Position numbers and translations under genes: made by a program. DNA of 64,000 bases, from NCBI RefSeq assembly GCF_002305895.1, contig NZ_CP022203.1, forward strand, positions 3,388,501 through 3,452,500, in the 5' to 3' direction. This DNA comes from Corallococcus macrosporus DSM 14697 (GTDB lineage Bacteria; Myxococcota; Myxococcia; Myxococcales; Myxococcaceae). Shown here one piece after another: positions 50,809-63,390 of the stretch. Under the pieces are notes generated by a model. That model searched no databases. It was given only the letters and a program-made list of their open reading frames with translations, and had not been told where the DNA came from. Positions within the stretch are counted from its first letter, which is position 1; each line of letters starts with the position of its first letter.

Positions 50809-52749
50809 CTAGTCGATGCTCCACACCACGGTGCCCGAGCAGCTATTGCTGGAGTAGCAGCCCGCGCGAATCTGCAGCGGTCCAGACGTGGTCGCGGTGA
50901 ACGACAGGCTGGAGCCCAGGCCGCTGCTGCAGCCGTCGTCATTGGAGGCGGCCTGCGTGGTCCCGTTGTAGAGCCGCAGGTAGGTGTCGCCGTTGGCGAC
51001 GGCGCCCGCCACGCCACAGGTCGCCACGGAGATGCGCTGGCCCGCGGCGACGGTGACGTCGCGGTTGGTGGTGTTCTGCTGCGCGCTGGCGGTGTTGCTG
51101 GCGCTGAAGTCGAAGCTGCCGCTGGTGGGCCCGCCGGAGCCGCCGGTGGTCTCCCAGACGACGCGGCCGGTGCAGCTCCCGCTGGAGTAGCAGCCGGCGC
51201 GGACCTCGTGGTTGCCGGCGGTGGTGGCGGTGAAGGTGATGCTGGAGCCCCGGCCGCCGCAGGCGTCGTCATTGGAGGCCACCTCGGTGCCCGCGGGGTT
51301 GCGCAGGCGCAGCCACGTGTCACCCGTGAACTGGGTCCCCGTGAGGCCGCACGTCGCGACGGTGAGCGTCTGGCCGGCCGTCAGCGCGATGACGTGGTTG
51401 GTGGTGTTCTGCGTGGCGCTGGCGGTGTTGCTGGCGGTGTAGTCGAACGAGTCCTCCGGCGGCGGGGGCGGCGGCGGCGGAGGAGGCGGCGGCTCCCCGT
51501 TGCCGTTGGGGTTGCAGCCGGCGGCGGGCAGCGCGCACTCGGGCAGGCTGGTGCCCAGGTGGCTGATGACGGATTCAATGGGCACGCCGCGGTTGGGGCA
51601 GTAGGCGCAGTGGTGCAGGGCCACCACCAGGTTGTCCGCGTGGCCGATGACGGGCGAGCCGGAGGAGCCGCCCTGCGTGTCCGCGTAGTAGCCGATGTCG
51701 TTGGGGCCGCCCGACTGGCAGGAGGCCTCGTTGCGGCTGTAGACCTCGGCGAAGCCGGACTGGTCCTGGGTGTGGGTGGAGCGCACGGCGATCTTCTTCC
51801 CGTGGCCCGCCGGGTGCTGCGGCACGTAGATGCGCTCGTCCACCACGGCGCCGGTGGAGCGGAGCTGGAGGTAGCCGTAGGTGTTGGCGGGGTTCTGGGA
51901 GAGCTGGATGAGGGCGTAGTCTCGCGGCGCGTCCACCTTCACCAGCGTGCCCCCGGGGATGACGGTGCCCGGGCAGCCGAACCAGGAGGCGCAGCTCGTC
52001 GAACAGCTCGCGCCTTCCGCCATGAACTCAAAGTTGGTGTTCTGCGCCTCGCTCGCCGAGCCGATGCAGTGCTGGTTGGTCATCAGGTGGCCCTGGCTGC
52101 CCACGAGCCAGCCGGTGCACGCGCCCGAGCCGTTGATGAGCAGGCGCGCCACCGGGCGGGCGCGGCCATAGATGGCGGGGTCGCTGGAGGCGTAGCAGGG
52201 CGCCCACTGCGAGTCGTCCGCGCCGCAGAGCGCCTTGTTGTCCGACAGGCCCATCTCCTCGTTGGAGTAGCCGCGGGCGTACCGGTCAATGACGTAGCCG
52301 TGCTTGTTGAGGATGCCGCGGCGGTTGACGCTGTCGCGGCTGTGCAGCTCGATGATGGCCGTGTCACCGGGGATGTGGATGGCCCAGAAGCCGCCGCGCG
52401 CGCCCGGGTGCGAGTTGTCGTAGCGCCACTTGCGCGTGCCGTCCGGCGAGCGCACCACGACGAAGTCGCCTTCCTCCACGTCCAGGCGCTCGAAGTGGGG
52501 CGCGATGTACGCCGCGCCGGGGTGGGTGATGACGTCCGTGTGGATGGGGCCGTCGGACGCGCGAATCCGCGTGGTGGCGTAGGGGTGGGTCGTCTCGAAG
52601 CGCCGGAAGACGTCCTCGCCCACCTTCGTGAGCCGCTGGGACGAGGACGAGGCAGCGGCTTCCTCTTGCTGGCAGACCGCGTCGGAGGCCAGCGCCGGCG
52701 CCCCGGTGACGAGCGCGGTGACAAGACATGCGAGTGGGATGCGTTTCAT
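50809..52749 (-). CDS. Secreted trypsin-like serine protease with two C-terminal beta domains
   Basis: A 646-aa extracellular protease. Signal peptide MKRIPLACLVTALVTGAPALAS at the N-terminus (ATG 52749, AGGAGA upstream). The trypsin-like domain has His in LMTNQHCIGS, Asp in PRDYALIQL and Ser in TQGGSSGSPV, a complete triad. A run of 12 Pro (about residues 448-459) links to two 90-residue repeats (FDYTASNTASATQNTTNHVI and FDFSASNTASAQQNTTNRDV), pre-peptidase C-terminal (PPC)-like domains probably used for substrate or surface binding. It is convergent with the phosphotransferase gene. It may be a digestive exoenzyme in a predatory bacterium (inference). Confidence 0.9.
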   Translation of the reverse strand: MKRIPLACLVTALVTGAPALASDAVCQQEEAAASSSSQRLTKVGEDVFRRFETTHPYATTRIRASDGPIHTDVITHPGAAYIAPHFERLDVEEGDFVVVRSPDGTRKWRYDNSHPGARGGFWAIHIPGDTAIIELHSRDSVNRRGILNKHGYVIDRYARGYSNEEMGLSDNKALCGADDSQWAPCYASSDPAIYGRARPVARLLINGSGACTGWLVGSQGHLMTNQHCIGSASEAQNTNFEFMAEGASCSTSCASWFGCPGTVIPGGTLVKVDAPRDYALIQLSQNPANTYGYLQLRSTGAVVDERIYVPQHPAGHGKKIAVRSTHTQDQSGFAEVYSRNEASCQSGGPNDIGYYADTQGGSSGSPVIGHADNLVVALHHCAYCPNRGVPIESVISHLGTSLPECALPAAGCNPNGNGEPPPPPPPPPPPPEDSFDYTASNTASATQNTTNHVIALTAGQTLTVATCGLTGTQFTGDTWLRLRNPAGTEVASNDDACGGRGSSITFTATTAGNHEVRAGCYSSGSCTGRVVWETTGGSGGPTSGSFDFSASNTASAQQNTTNRDVTVAAGQRISVATCGVAGAVANGDTYLRLYNGTTQAASNDDGCSSGLGSSLSFTATTSGPLQIRAGCYSSNSCSGTVVWSID

Positions 52750-53056
52750 CGATTCTCCTGGGAGTGAAGCGCTTACGGCGAGGACTGCACTTCCAGTTAT
52801 AGTCCGCGAAACCGACATTCCTCTGTGGTCACGGTGGGTTCCGCGAAAGAGCAGTGGGGTTGAAGCATTCCCGTTTCACGGTGAGTGACGCCCGATGGGG
52901 GTGGCGGGAGCCTGGGGGAAGGGACTCGCGGTGAGGCGGGGACTTCACCCGGGGCAGGAGGGGCATGGCGCTGCTCGTGCGGCCTGGCGGGCGTGCAGCG
53001 GCCCCAGGTTGGAGGGGCGTCTCAGGCGCTGAGAACGCGTCTAGAATCGGGCGGAC
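52750..53056. other. 307-base divergent intergenic region
   Basis: Lies between the protease gene and the giant repeat-protein gene. It shows an imperfect direct repeat (ccgcgaaa twice around 52806-52850) and nothing else recognisable. Promoters for both genes are expected here. Long open frames crossing it on the minus strand are shadows of the repeat protein. Confidence 0.4.
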
Positions 53057-56000
53057 ATGGCCGAAAAGCTCGGAGCGATCCTGGTCCGCAAGGGCCTCAT
53101 CACGCAGGCACAGCTCGACGAAGCCCTCCGGGCGCAGCTCATCTACGGTGGAAGGTTGGGCTCCAACCTGGTCGAGCTGGACATCCTCGACATCGACACC
53201 CTGGCGATGGTGCTGGGGGAGATGTGCCGCTACCCGGTGGCGCAGGAGGCGGACTTCGAAGCGGCGCCGGACGCGGTGCTGCAGGTGCTTCCCGCGGCGA
53301 TGGCGGAGAAGCACCAGGCCTTCCCGCTGGCGCAGGAGGGGCGGCGGCTGAAGGTGGCCATGGCCAGCCCGCTGGAAATCGAGCATGCGGATGCGCTGGG
53401 CTTCATCACCGGGCTGCGCATCGTGCCGTACGTCACGCCGGAGCTGCGGCTGTTCCACTTCCAGGAGCTCCGCTACGGCATCAAGCGCGAGACGCGGTTC
53501 ATCCAGATGTCGTCGCCGAAGCGGCCGATGCGGAACGCGGCCGTGGCGCCGCTCGTCGAGGCACCGTCGAGGCCCGCCGCGCTGAGCATGGAACCCCCGC
53601 CTCCCGCCCCCGTGCGCGCGGAGCCCGAGACGGAGGGGATGTTCGGTGGGCTGGCGCCCGGTCAGTACTTGAGTGGGGATGATCCGGACGCGGAGACCGA
53701 GGACACGGGGGCCGTCCGGTGGGCGCCGCCCGTGTCCGGGAGCGCGCATCCGATGGACCATCTGCCGCCGCCCGCGCCCCCGGTGGCGATGATTGACTTC
53801 GGGGATGACGGCGGGATGCGGGTGGTGACGCCCGAGGTGCCCGCGCCTCCGACGCTGACGCCGGTGGGAACGGCGGGCGCACGGCCGGCCGCGCCGCCTC
53901 GGCTCACGCCAGCCGAAACCCCGCGGGCCGTCGCGCCGCCCGCGTTCACGATGGAGCCGGAGCCCGCCGAGGAGATTGACCTCCTCGAGGACGGGGAGGT
54001 GCTGGAGGAGGGGGAGCTCATCGAGGACGCCGCGGTCATGGCCGAGGACGACGGTGACGTTCAGGCCGAGGCGTCGCAGGCGTTGCCGCAGGGGCAGGGT
54101 GGAGGCTCGCAGCCTCCGGGGTTGATGGCGCGGCAGGGCCTGGCGGCTCGGCCTCCGGGGGCCGAGGGGCATGGGATGCCTCCTGGAATGCTCTCGCGGC
54201 CTCCCGCCCATCCGGGCGCCGTGGTGCCTCCGGGGATGATGGGGGCTCGGCCTCCCTCCGGGACGGGACTCCCCGCGGTGCCTGGGGGCCATGGCTCGAT
54301 GCCGCCGGGGATGGCGGGGGCCAGGCCGTCCGCGTTGCCGGGGGCGCCGGCGATGACGGCTCCCCCGGGTGGGCCGGGCGCGGGAGCGCCGGTGCCTCCG
54401 GGGATGCTGGGGCAGCGGCCGCCTTCGGCGACAGGGATTCCCGCGGTGGCTGGGGCACAGGGTTCGGTGCCGCCGGGGATGGTGGGGCAGCGGCCGCCTT
54501 CGGCGACAGGGATTCCCGAGGTGGCTGGGGTACAGGGTTCGGTGCCGCCGGGCATGGTGAGGGCGCCGCCGCCTCCCGCGACCGCCGGAGCCGGTGGCCC
54601 GGTTCCCCCCGGGATGCTGGGGCAGCGGCCGCCTTCGGCGACAGGGATTCCCGTGGTGGGCGGGGCACACGGTTCGGTGCCGCCGGGTATGGTGGCCGGG
54701 CCGCCTCCTGCGAGCGGGTTGACCCCTGGTGCTCAGATGCCGCCGGGCATGACCGCGTGTCCGCCTCCTTCGGCGGGACTGCCAGCCGTGCCGGGCGTGC
54801 CTGCTTCGCCGGCGGCTGGTGGCGTGGCAGGGGCTTCTGCTCCCGTGCCGCCAGGAATGATGGGGCCCAGGCCTCCCTCGGCGACAGGACTCCCCGCGGT
54901 TTCCGGGACGCAGGGGCCGGTGCCGCCAGGAATGATGGGGCCCAGGCCTCCCTCGGCGACAGGACTCCCTACGGTTCCCGGGACGCAGGGGCCGGTGCCG
55001 CCAGGAATGATGGGGCCGCGCCCGCCTGCCGCACATGGAATCCCAGGCGCGTCCGGACCTCACGGCGTTGTGCCGCCAGGAATGATGGGGCCGCGCCATC
55101 CTTCGGCGACGGGGCTCCCCGCCGTTCCCGGGGCACCAGGGCAGGTGCCACCTGGGACGGTGGGCTCGCGCCCGCCTTTCGTGCAGGGCGGCCCCGCGAC
55201 GTCCGGGCCTCACGGGGGTGTGCCGCCCGGGATGGTGGGCTCGCGCCCGCCTTCCGTGCAGGGCGGCCCCGCGGCGTCCGGGCCTCATGGGGGTGTGCCG
55301 CCCGGGATGGTGGGGCATCGGCCTCCGTCGGCGACCGGGCTGCCTGCCGCCTCCGGACACCATGGGCCGGTTCCATCTGGAATGCAGGGCGCGCGTCCCC
55401 CTTCGTCGACGGGCTTGCCCATTGCGCCAGGGCCTCATGGGCCCGTGCCACCTGGGATGGCGGGGAATCGGCCTCCTTTCGCCCAGGGCCCGGTTCCCCC
55501 CGGGATGCTGGGACATCGGCCACCCTCCGCGACGGGACTGCCCGCTGCGCCGGGGCCTCATGGGCCGGTGCCGCCCGGCATGCCTGGGGCTCGGCCTGGC
55601 GCCGGGCCGGGGTTGCCGCCTGGGGCCGTGCCTCGCGGGCATGTGCCTCCAGGTGCATTCCCCACGGGGGGCGTGCCTGGGGCCATTCAAGGAGCCCCGG
55701 CTCCAGGTCTGGTGCAGCGTCCACTGAGCGGGCCGCCCGCCCATGCGTTGCCGACGCCGCCTGCTGGTGTCGCCGCCGCGAATCCACCGGCTGTGCCGCC
55801 GCAACCCACGGCGCATGGAGTGGAGGCGGGTGGAATCGGTGCCTCCGCGATGCCAATGGGGCAGGGCCCTGCTTCGGCAAACGTGCCGTTGCCGCACGCG
55901 CCGGTGCAGGCGGAGCGGCTGTCGCAGACGCCCTCTGGATTGGAGCCTCCTGGCGCGGTGTCGCCACAGGTGGCAGCGCCTGCCGTCACGAGCGCGTTCA

Positions 56001-59000
56001 TTCCTCCGCAGTCGAGCCCGGCAACTCCTGGGGAGACGTCGGGTGCGCCGCTGCCTCCGACCGATGCACGTAGCGCTCACCCCGCGGCGGCTTTCCCGGG
56101 GGGGCTTTCGGAGGCGCCGAGTTCCGGTGTTGCTTCGGTGTCGACTCACGGAGCTGGCCAGCCCGCCCATGCACCTCTGACGCAGGCCGACGCGGGGGCG
56201 CCCATGCCCGCATCGGGTGGAATGGAACGTCCGTTCCACGGCGAGCACGCCCCGAGGTCAGCGGCGCCGGGTGGCGATGTCTCCACGCAGGTGGCTACGG
56301 CTGACGAGGCAGGCACGGTTGATTCGCCGGTGCTTCTCGATGAAGGCACATCGGGGTTGGTTGTCGCCCTGGCTGATGCTGATGTCGTGGCAGGCACGAG
56401 CGTCGATGTGGCTGAAGGCAGCGCCCAGCCGGGTGAAGCCGCTGTCGGCGACGCGCCTCTCGGAACCGTGGCGGGCGGTGCTGACACCGCAGTGCCAGAT
56501 GCCGCCGTCGTGGAGCGTGCAAACGCCGCGACTCAACCGGCTGATGCCGCTGCTGGTGTCCTGGACGCCACCTCGCTGACGAGCACGAGCCCTGAGGCTC
56601 CGTTGGCGAGTGCCCCTGGCTCGGTCGTGGACGCCGATGCGGTAGGTGCCAGCGTGGAGGCCCCCGCGGCCGAGCTGGCGACCCTTGCACCGGCAGCGAC
56701 TGTTGATGCTCGCGCGGCTGTCGATGCCGAGGCTGTTGGCCCCGCTCCTGCCGAGCCTCGAATCGCTACTGCCGGCACGGCGGATGTTGGTGCTGAGGTC
56801 GCAGGCGCGATTTCCTCCGAATCGGCAGCAGACGTCATTGCTTCTGCGGTTGTTGATGCTGAGGCTGCAGCGGCGATTGCCTCCGGGCTGGCAGCCGCCG
56901 TTGTCCCTCATGCGGCTGTTGATGCTGCTGCGGTTGTGGATGCCGAAGCCGCGGGGACGGTGGCGTCCGAGGGGGGCGCAGTCGTTGTTGCTCCTGCGGT
57001 TGTGGATGCCGAAACCGCAGGGACGGTGGCCTCCGAGCCGGCAGGCGCCGTTGATGCTTCTGCGGTTGTGGATGCCGAAGTCGCGGGGCCGATGGACTCC
57101 GAGCCGGCAGGCGCCGTTGATGCTCCTGCGGTTGTGGATGCCGAAACCGCAGGGACGGTGGCCTCCGAGCCGGCAGGCGCCGTTGATGCTCCTGCGGTTG
57201 TGGATGCCGAAGCCGCGGGGACGCTGGCGTCCGAGGAGGCCACGGCCGTTGATGCTCCTGCGGTTGTCAACGCCGCAGTCGCAGGGGCTCCTGCATTTGA
57301 GCCAGCCGCCGCCTCTTCCCCTGTCGTCGTCGATGGCGACGTCGCGGGGGCGATGGGCTCCGAGTTGCCAGCCGCTGCTGCTGCTGCCGTTGTCGATGCT
57401 GACATCACTGGGGCGACCGCCTCTGAGTTGGCAGCAGGCGTTGTTGCTCCTGCCGTCGATGCAGACATCACTGGGGCGCTGGCCTCAGTGCCGGCTGAAG
57501 TCACCGTTGCTCCTGCGGTCGTCGCTGCTGACGTCGCTGGGGCGATGGCCTCCGAATCGGCTGAAGTCGCGGTTGCTCCTGCGGTCGTCGATGCTGCCCT
57601 CGCTGGGGCGATGGCCTCCGAGTTGGCTGAAGTCACCGTTGCTCCTGCGGTCGTCGAAGGCGAGGCTGCGGAGGCGATGGCCTCCGAGCCGGCAGCAGGC
57701 GTTGCTTCACCTGTGGTCGTCAGTGCCGAGGCCGAGGCGTCGACTTCCTCCGAATCGGGAGCAGGCGTCGTTGCTGCTGCCGTCATGGATGCCAAAGCCG
57801 CGGAAGCGATTGCTTCCGAGTCGGCAGCCGGCGTTGGTGAACGCGCCGCCGTGGAAACCTCCGGCACTGCTGCCACGGAACGGGAAGCCGACAGCGTTGG
57901 CAGTGTGAACATCGATGCCAACACCGCCGAGTCCGAGGCTCCCATTGAGGGCCGCACAGGCGGCGATTCCGCGGCACCGGGTGCAGCGGCCACCGAGCAT
58001 GAAAGCGCCGTTGCACCCAGTGCGGGCGCCGAAATCGCGACAGCAAGTGCAGTGAGTGCCGAGTCGGACGGCGCCGTTGAGGTCAGTGCCAACGCGGACG
58101 TCGCGACCGCAGTCGCAACAAGCGCTGAGCCGGACGGCGCCGTGAAGGCCAGTGCAGACGACCAGCTCACCGACGGAGAGGGCATCGTCGCCAGGCCGGA
58201 AGCGCCGACGGGCACTCAAGCACCGACCGAGGAACCGGTGCCCGACGCGAACGTCGCGGTGGATGACGGGGCGAGCCTCGACGCGTCGACGGGAGGCGTT
58301 GCCGCTGACGGGCTGGATGCCGCTGTGGGAGCCAGCTCGAGCGTTGAAGCCGTTTCGCCTCAGCCGGCTGCCACCCTCGCCGAGGATGCGCACGGGGAAG
58401 CACGGGCGGCTCACTCCACTCTCGCAGCATCGGATGCCGGTGCTGGTACCGCTGTGCCGTCGTCCGTGCCTCCAGGCGCCATGGCGACGATTGAAGCGGT
58501 CATCGTCGCGGCCGAGGCCTCCGATATGTCCGGGCAGGCCGAGGCCCCGTTGGGCGCATCGGAGGGTGTTGTCTCCGACGTCATCGCTCTGGCCGGGCCG
58601 GACGCCACAGTCACCGCGGACTCGCCATCGACCGCAGTGGAGGCGGGTGCCGCCTCCACGGACGGGCGCTCCGATGCCATCGCCGCGGCGGAGGCGCCCG
58701 CCACCGGCGAGCTCACAGCGGCAGAGGCCTCGTCGCCCAGTGCAACCGAGCCACTTGGCGGCGCGGCACTCGCTCGGTCCGCCGATGCGCCGGAAGGCGT
58801 CGACCGCATCGTCGGCGATACCGAAGCGACGCAGGCGCTGGCCGCGAGCGCGTACGAGACGGCGCTTCCGTCGCCAGCATCGAGCACGGAGCCGCGGATC
58901 GAGGAGCAGGCGCAGCCCACGCCCGCGCTCGATGCGCTTCAGACGCACTCGACTGGAATCCCGCAGCCCAGCGCCGAGCACGTATCCGCCGAACCGACGC

Positions 59001-60535
59001 CCGCTCCGGGCGACGCGGATGCATCGCAGGTCCAGGCGAGCCCGGCCCATGGCACGTCGTCGCCCGGTACCGAGACCCCCGCCGATATGCCGCCGCGGGC
59101 CGGCAACGCCCCGGGCGAAGCGGATACGACCAGCCCCGTTGCTCAGCCCGAGCCGGACTCCGCGAGGGCAGGGGCCGCGACCGAGATTGCCGCCCAAGCG
59201 ACGGCCGCTCCCAGCGACGTGGCGCAGCCGTCCGAAGCCTCGCCCGTGGACGCAGCGCCCCCGAGCGACGCCATCTCACCGTCCGACCAGGTCCCAGCCA
59301 CCGTCAGCGCGTCCGCCGAGTCGCCGCCGCCCGCGGACGATGCACCTCCCGAAGCCGCGCAGGCTGCCGCCCAGGCGACGACGCCCGAAACGGCACCCCC
59401 CGTCACGCAGGGCAAGAAGGACGAGTGGGCCACGCTCACGTTCGCGGAAGTCACCACGCCCTTCGGCCTGAAGCTGGCCCCGGACGAAGCCGACCTGGCG
59501 GACGAAGAGGCCCCGTCGTCCAGCACGCATGCAGCGCCACCCGCGACGGACACACAACCGGAGGCGCCCGAGGAGCCGACCAAGGGGCGCGGCTTCGTCG
59601 TCGCCGAGCACGGGGAGCTGCTCACCACACCCGTGTCCACCACGGCCGCTCAGGACGTCGCGGCACCGGAGGCGCACGGCGACCTCCCCGCGCCTTTCGC
59701 GGAGGCCTCCGAGGTCACCTCCCCCCCCACGCCCCGCGCGCCCATCGAGCTGGATGACCTGTCCGGCACGTCCGACGAGCCGATGCAGCTCGCCTCGACG
59801 TGGGAGTTCGTGGGGTGGCAGGGCGGGAGCGACGCGGGCCCCATCGGCCATGTCCCGGAGACGACCTGGGCGGACCGCGTGGTGGACCTCGAGGGGCCGG
59901 CTCCTGCTCCCGCGAGCAGCGCGGTTCCGCTGGCCACGGCGTGGGACTTCATCCAGCAGCCGTGGCAGCCCACGGCCTCCGAGCCCTCGGAGCTCATCGC
60001 CACGCTCCTGGCCGCGGCGGCGGGTGCTTCCACGGACACGCCTGGCAGCGGCCCCTCGGTGACGGCGGAGCAGGTGCTGACGGCGCTCGACGCCGTGAGC
60101 ACGCAGGGCACGCTGGGCCGGGTGGTGCTGGCGTACTGCGCGGGCCGCTTCCAGCGCGCCTTCCTCCTGGGCGAGAGCCTCGGCCTCGCGCGGGTGGGCC
60201 ACGCCTGGGGCCCCGGCAGCGACACCGCCGAGGTCTCCGGCCTCAAGGTGGACCTCGAGGCGCCGTCCCTCCTGCACACCGCGATGGCGTCTCCAGGCGC
60301 CAGCGTCTTCGACGCGCCGGCGTGCCCTCAAGACGAAGCCATCTTCGCCGCGCTGGGAGGCGAGGGGACCGCTCACCTGGCCGTCATCGCCATCCGGAAC
60401 CGGGGGCAGGCCGTGGCGTTCATCGTCGCGGACCACGGCGCGGAACCCGTCGGCCAGTCGGCCCTCGATGAGCTCACCCTCATCGCCGAGAAGGCCTCCG
60501 CGTCCTTCGCCCGCCTCCCCACCCGGGGTGCCTGA
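53057..60535 (+). CDS. Giant repeat-rich protein with a GspE/PilB N-terminal-like domain
   Basis: A 2492-aa protein. Residues about 1-155 match the MshEN/GspE N-terminal fold of type II secretion and type IV pilus ATPases (KLGAILVRKGLITQAQLDEALRAQ, ADALGFITGLRIVPYVTPELRLF), a cyclic-di-GMP-binding region in PilB/MshE. There is no ATPase domain. Residues about 355-890 are a Pro/Gly/Met-rich array (VPPGMxGxRPPSATGLP), about 1250-1560 an Ala/Val/Asp array (VDAPAVVDAEAAGTVASEPAGA). A long Ala/Pro/Ser region follows, and a folded C-terminal domain at about 2310-2492 (GRVVLAYCAGRFQRAFLLGE, VSGLKVDLEAPSLLHTAMASP) resembles a GAF-type fold. No signal peptide; likely cytoplasmic, perhaps linking a second-messenger sensor to a large disordered spacer. 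ATG 53057; weak ribosome site. Confidence 0.85.
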   Translation: MAEKLGAILVRKGLITQAQLDEALRAQLIYGGRLGSNLVELDILDIDTLAMVLGEMCRYPVAQEADFEAAPDAVLQVLPAAMAEKHQAFPLAQEGRRLKVAMASPLEIEHADALGFITGLRIVPYVTPELRLFHFQELRYGIKRETRFIQMSSPKRPMRNAAVAPLVEAPSRPAALSMEPPPPAPVRAEPETEGMFGGLAPGQYLSGDDPDAETEDTGAVRWAPPVSGSAHPMDHLPPPAPPVAMIDFGDDGGMRVVTPEVPAPPTLTPVGTAGARPAAPPRLTPAETPRAVAPPAFTMEPEPAEEIDLLEDGEVLEEGELIEDAAVMAEDDGDVQAEASQALPQGQGGGSQPPGLMARQGLAARPPGAEGHGMPPGMLSRPPAHPGAVVPPGMMGARPPSGTGLPAVPGGHGSMPPGMAGARPSALPGAPAMTAPPGGPGAGAPVPPGMLGQRPPSATGIPAVAGAQGSVPPGMVGQRPPSATGIPEVAGVQGSVPPGMVRAPPPPATAGAGGPVPPGMLGQRPPSATGIPVVGGAHGSVPPGMVAGPPPASGLTPGAQMPPGMTACPPPSAGLPAVPGVPASPAAGGVAGASAPVPPGMMGPRPPSATGLPAVSGTQGPVPPGMMGPRPPSATGLPTVPGTQGPVPPGMMGPRPPAAHGIPGASGPHGVVPPGMMGPRHPSATGLPAVPGAPGQVPPGTVGSRPPFVQGGPATSGPHGGVPPGMVGSRPPSVQGGPAASGPHGGVPPGMVGHRPPSATGLPAASGHHGPVPSGMQGARPPSSTGLPIAPGPHGPVPPGMAGNRPPFAQGPVPPGMLGHRPPSATGLPAAPGPHGPVPPGMPGARPGAGPGLPPGAVPRGHVPPGAFPTGGVPGAIQGAPAPGLVQRPLSGPPAHALPTPPAGVAAANPPAVPPQPTAHGVEAGGIGASAMPMGQGPASANVPLPHAPVQAERLSQTPSGLEPPGAVSPQVAAPAVTSAFIPPQSSPATPGETSGAPLPPTDARSAHPAAAFPGGLSEAPSSGVASVSTHGAGQPAHAPLTQADAGAPMPASGGMERPFHGEHAPRSAAPGGDVSTQVATADEAGTVDSPVLLDEGTSGLVVALADADVVAGTSVDVAEGSAQPGEAAVGDAPLGTVAGGADTAVPDAAVVERANAATQPADAAAGVLDATSLTSTSPEAPLASAPGSVVDADAVGASVEAPAAELATLAPAATVDARAAVDAEAVGPAPAEPRIATAGTADVGAEVAGAISSESAADVIASAVVDAEAAAAIASGLAAAVVPHAAVDAAAVVDAEAAGTVASEGGAVVVAPAVVDAETAGTVASEPAGAVDASAVVDAEVAGPMDSEPAGAVDAPAVVDAETAGTVASEPAGAVDAPAVVDAEAAGTLASEEATAVDAPAVVNAAVAGAPAFEPAAASSPVVVDGDVAGAMGSELPAAAAAAVVDADITGATASELAAGVVAPAVDADITGALASVPAEVTVAPAVVAADVAGAMASESAEVAVAPAVVDAALAGAMASELAEVTVAPAVVEGEAAEAMASEPAAGVASPVVVSAEAEASTSSESGAGVVAAAVMDAKAAEAIASESAAGVGERAAVETSGTAATEREADSVGSVNIDANTAESEAPIEGRTGGDSAAPGAAATEHESAVAPSAGAEIATASAVSAESDGAVEVSANADVATAVATSAEPDGAVKASADDQLTDGEGIVARPEAPTGTQAPTEEPVPDANVAVDDGASLDASTGGVAADGLDAAVGASSSVEAVSPQPAATLAEDAHGEARAAHSTLAASDAGAGTAVPSSVPPGAMATIEAVIVAAEASDMSGQAEAPLGASEGVVSDVIALAGPDATVTADSPSTAVEAGAASTDGRSDAIAAAEAPATGELTAAEASSPSATEPLGGAALARSADAPEGVDRIVGDTEATQALAASAYETALPSPASSTEPRIEEQAQPTPALDALQTHSTGIPQPSAEHVSAEPTPAPGDADASQVQASPAHGTSSPGTETPADMPPRAGNAPGEADTTSPVAQPEPDSARAGAATEIAAQATAAPSDVAQPSEASPVDAAPPSDAISPSDQVPATVSASAESPPPADDAPPEAAQAAAQATTPETAPPVTQGKKDEWATLTFAEVTTPFGLKLAPDEADLADEEAPSSSTHAAPPATDTQPEAPEEPTKGRGFVVAEHGELLTTPVSTTAAQDVAAPEAHGDLPAPFAEASEVTSPPTPRAPIELDDLSGTSDEPMQLASTWEFVGWQGGSDAGPIGHVPETTWADRVVDLEGPAPAPASSAVPLATAWDFIQQPWQPTASEPSELIATLLAAAAGASTDTPGSGPSVTAEQVLTALDAVSTQGTLGRVVLAYCAGRFQRAFLLGESLGLARVGHAWGPGSDTAEVSGLKVDLEAPSLLHTAMASPGASVFDAPACPQDEAIFAALGGEGTAHLAVIAIRNRGQAVAFIVADHGAEPVGQSALDELTLIAEKASASFARLPTRGA
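54845..55444 (+). repeat. 75-bp tandem repeats, eight units
   Basis: Strict 75-base periodicity with starts at 54845, 54920, 54995, 55070, 55145, 55220, 55295 and 55370, each beginning with a gtgcc-type VP codon pair and coding for a 25-residue VPPGMxGxRPPSATGLPxxxGxxG unit. The flanks contain degenerate copies from about 54170 to 55640. The exact period implies recent duplication or strong gene conversion. Confidence 0.9.
56918..57313 (+). repeat. 66-bp tandem repeats, six units
   Basis: Units start at 56918, 56984, 57050, 57116, 57182 and 57248 (exact 66-base period), coding for a 22-residue VDAPAVVDAEAAGTVASEPAGA-type unit. Degenerate copies continue to about 57720. Same logic as the 75-bp array: two independent repeat arrays in one gene. 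Confidence 0.88.
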
Positions 60536-60552
60536 GCAGCACCAAAACGAAA

Positions 60553-60581
60553 GGGCTCCGGAGCCAGTCGCTCCGGAGCCC
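60553..60581. terminator. Bidirectional hairpin terminator
   Basis: A perfect 12-bp stem GGGCTCCGGAGC / GCTCCGGAGCCC around a five-base loop between the repeat-protein stop (60535) and the stop of nrdJ (60610, minus strand). Read from nrdJ, the stem is followed by TTTCGTTTT, a good T-rich end. Confidence 0.85.
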
Positions 60582-60609
60582 GCTTCACTTCAAACGCCGC
60601 GAGCCGTGC

Positions 60610-63390
<2,781 letters not shown>

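Noticed and set aside
52829-56248. 1139-aa open frame on the minus strand
   Set aside because: It lies over the Pro/Gly-rich repeat gene, is made of His/Arg/Pro repeats, and has no domain; it is open only because of the GC-rich repeats.
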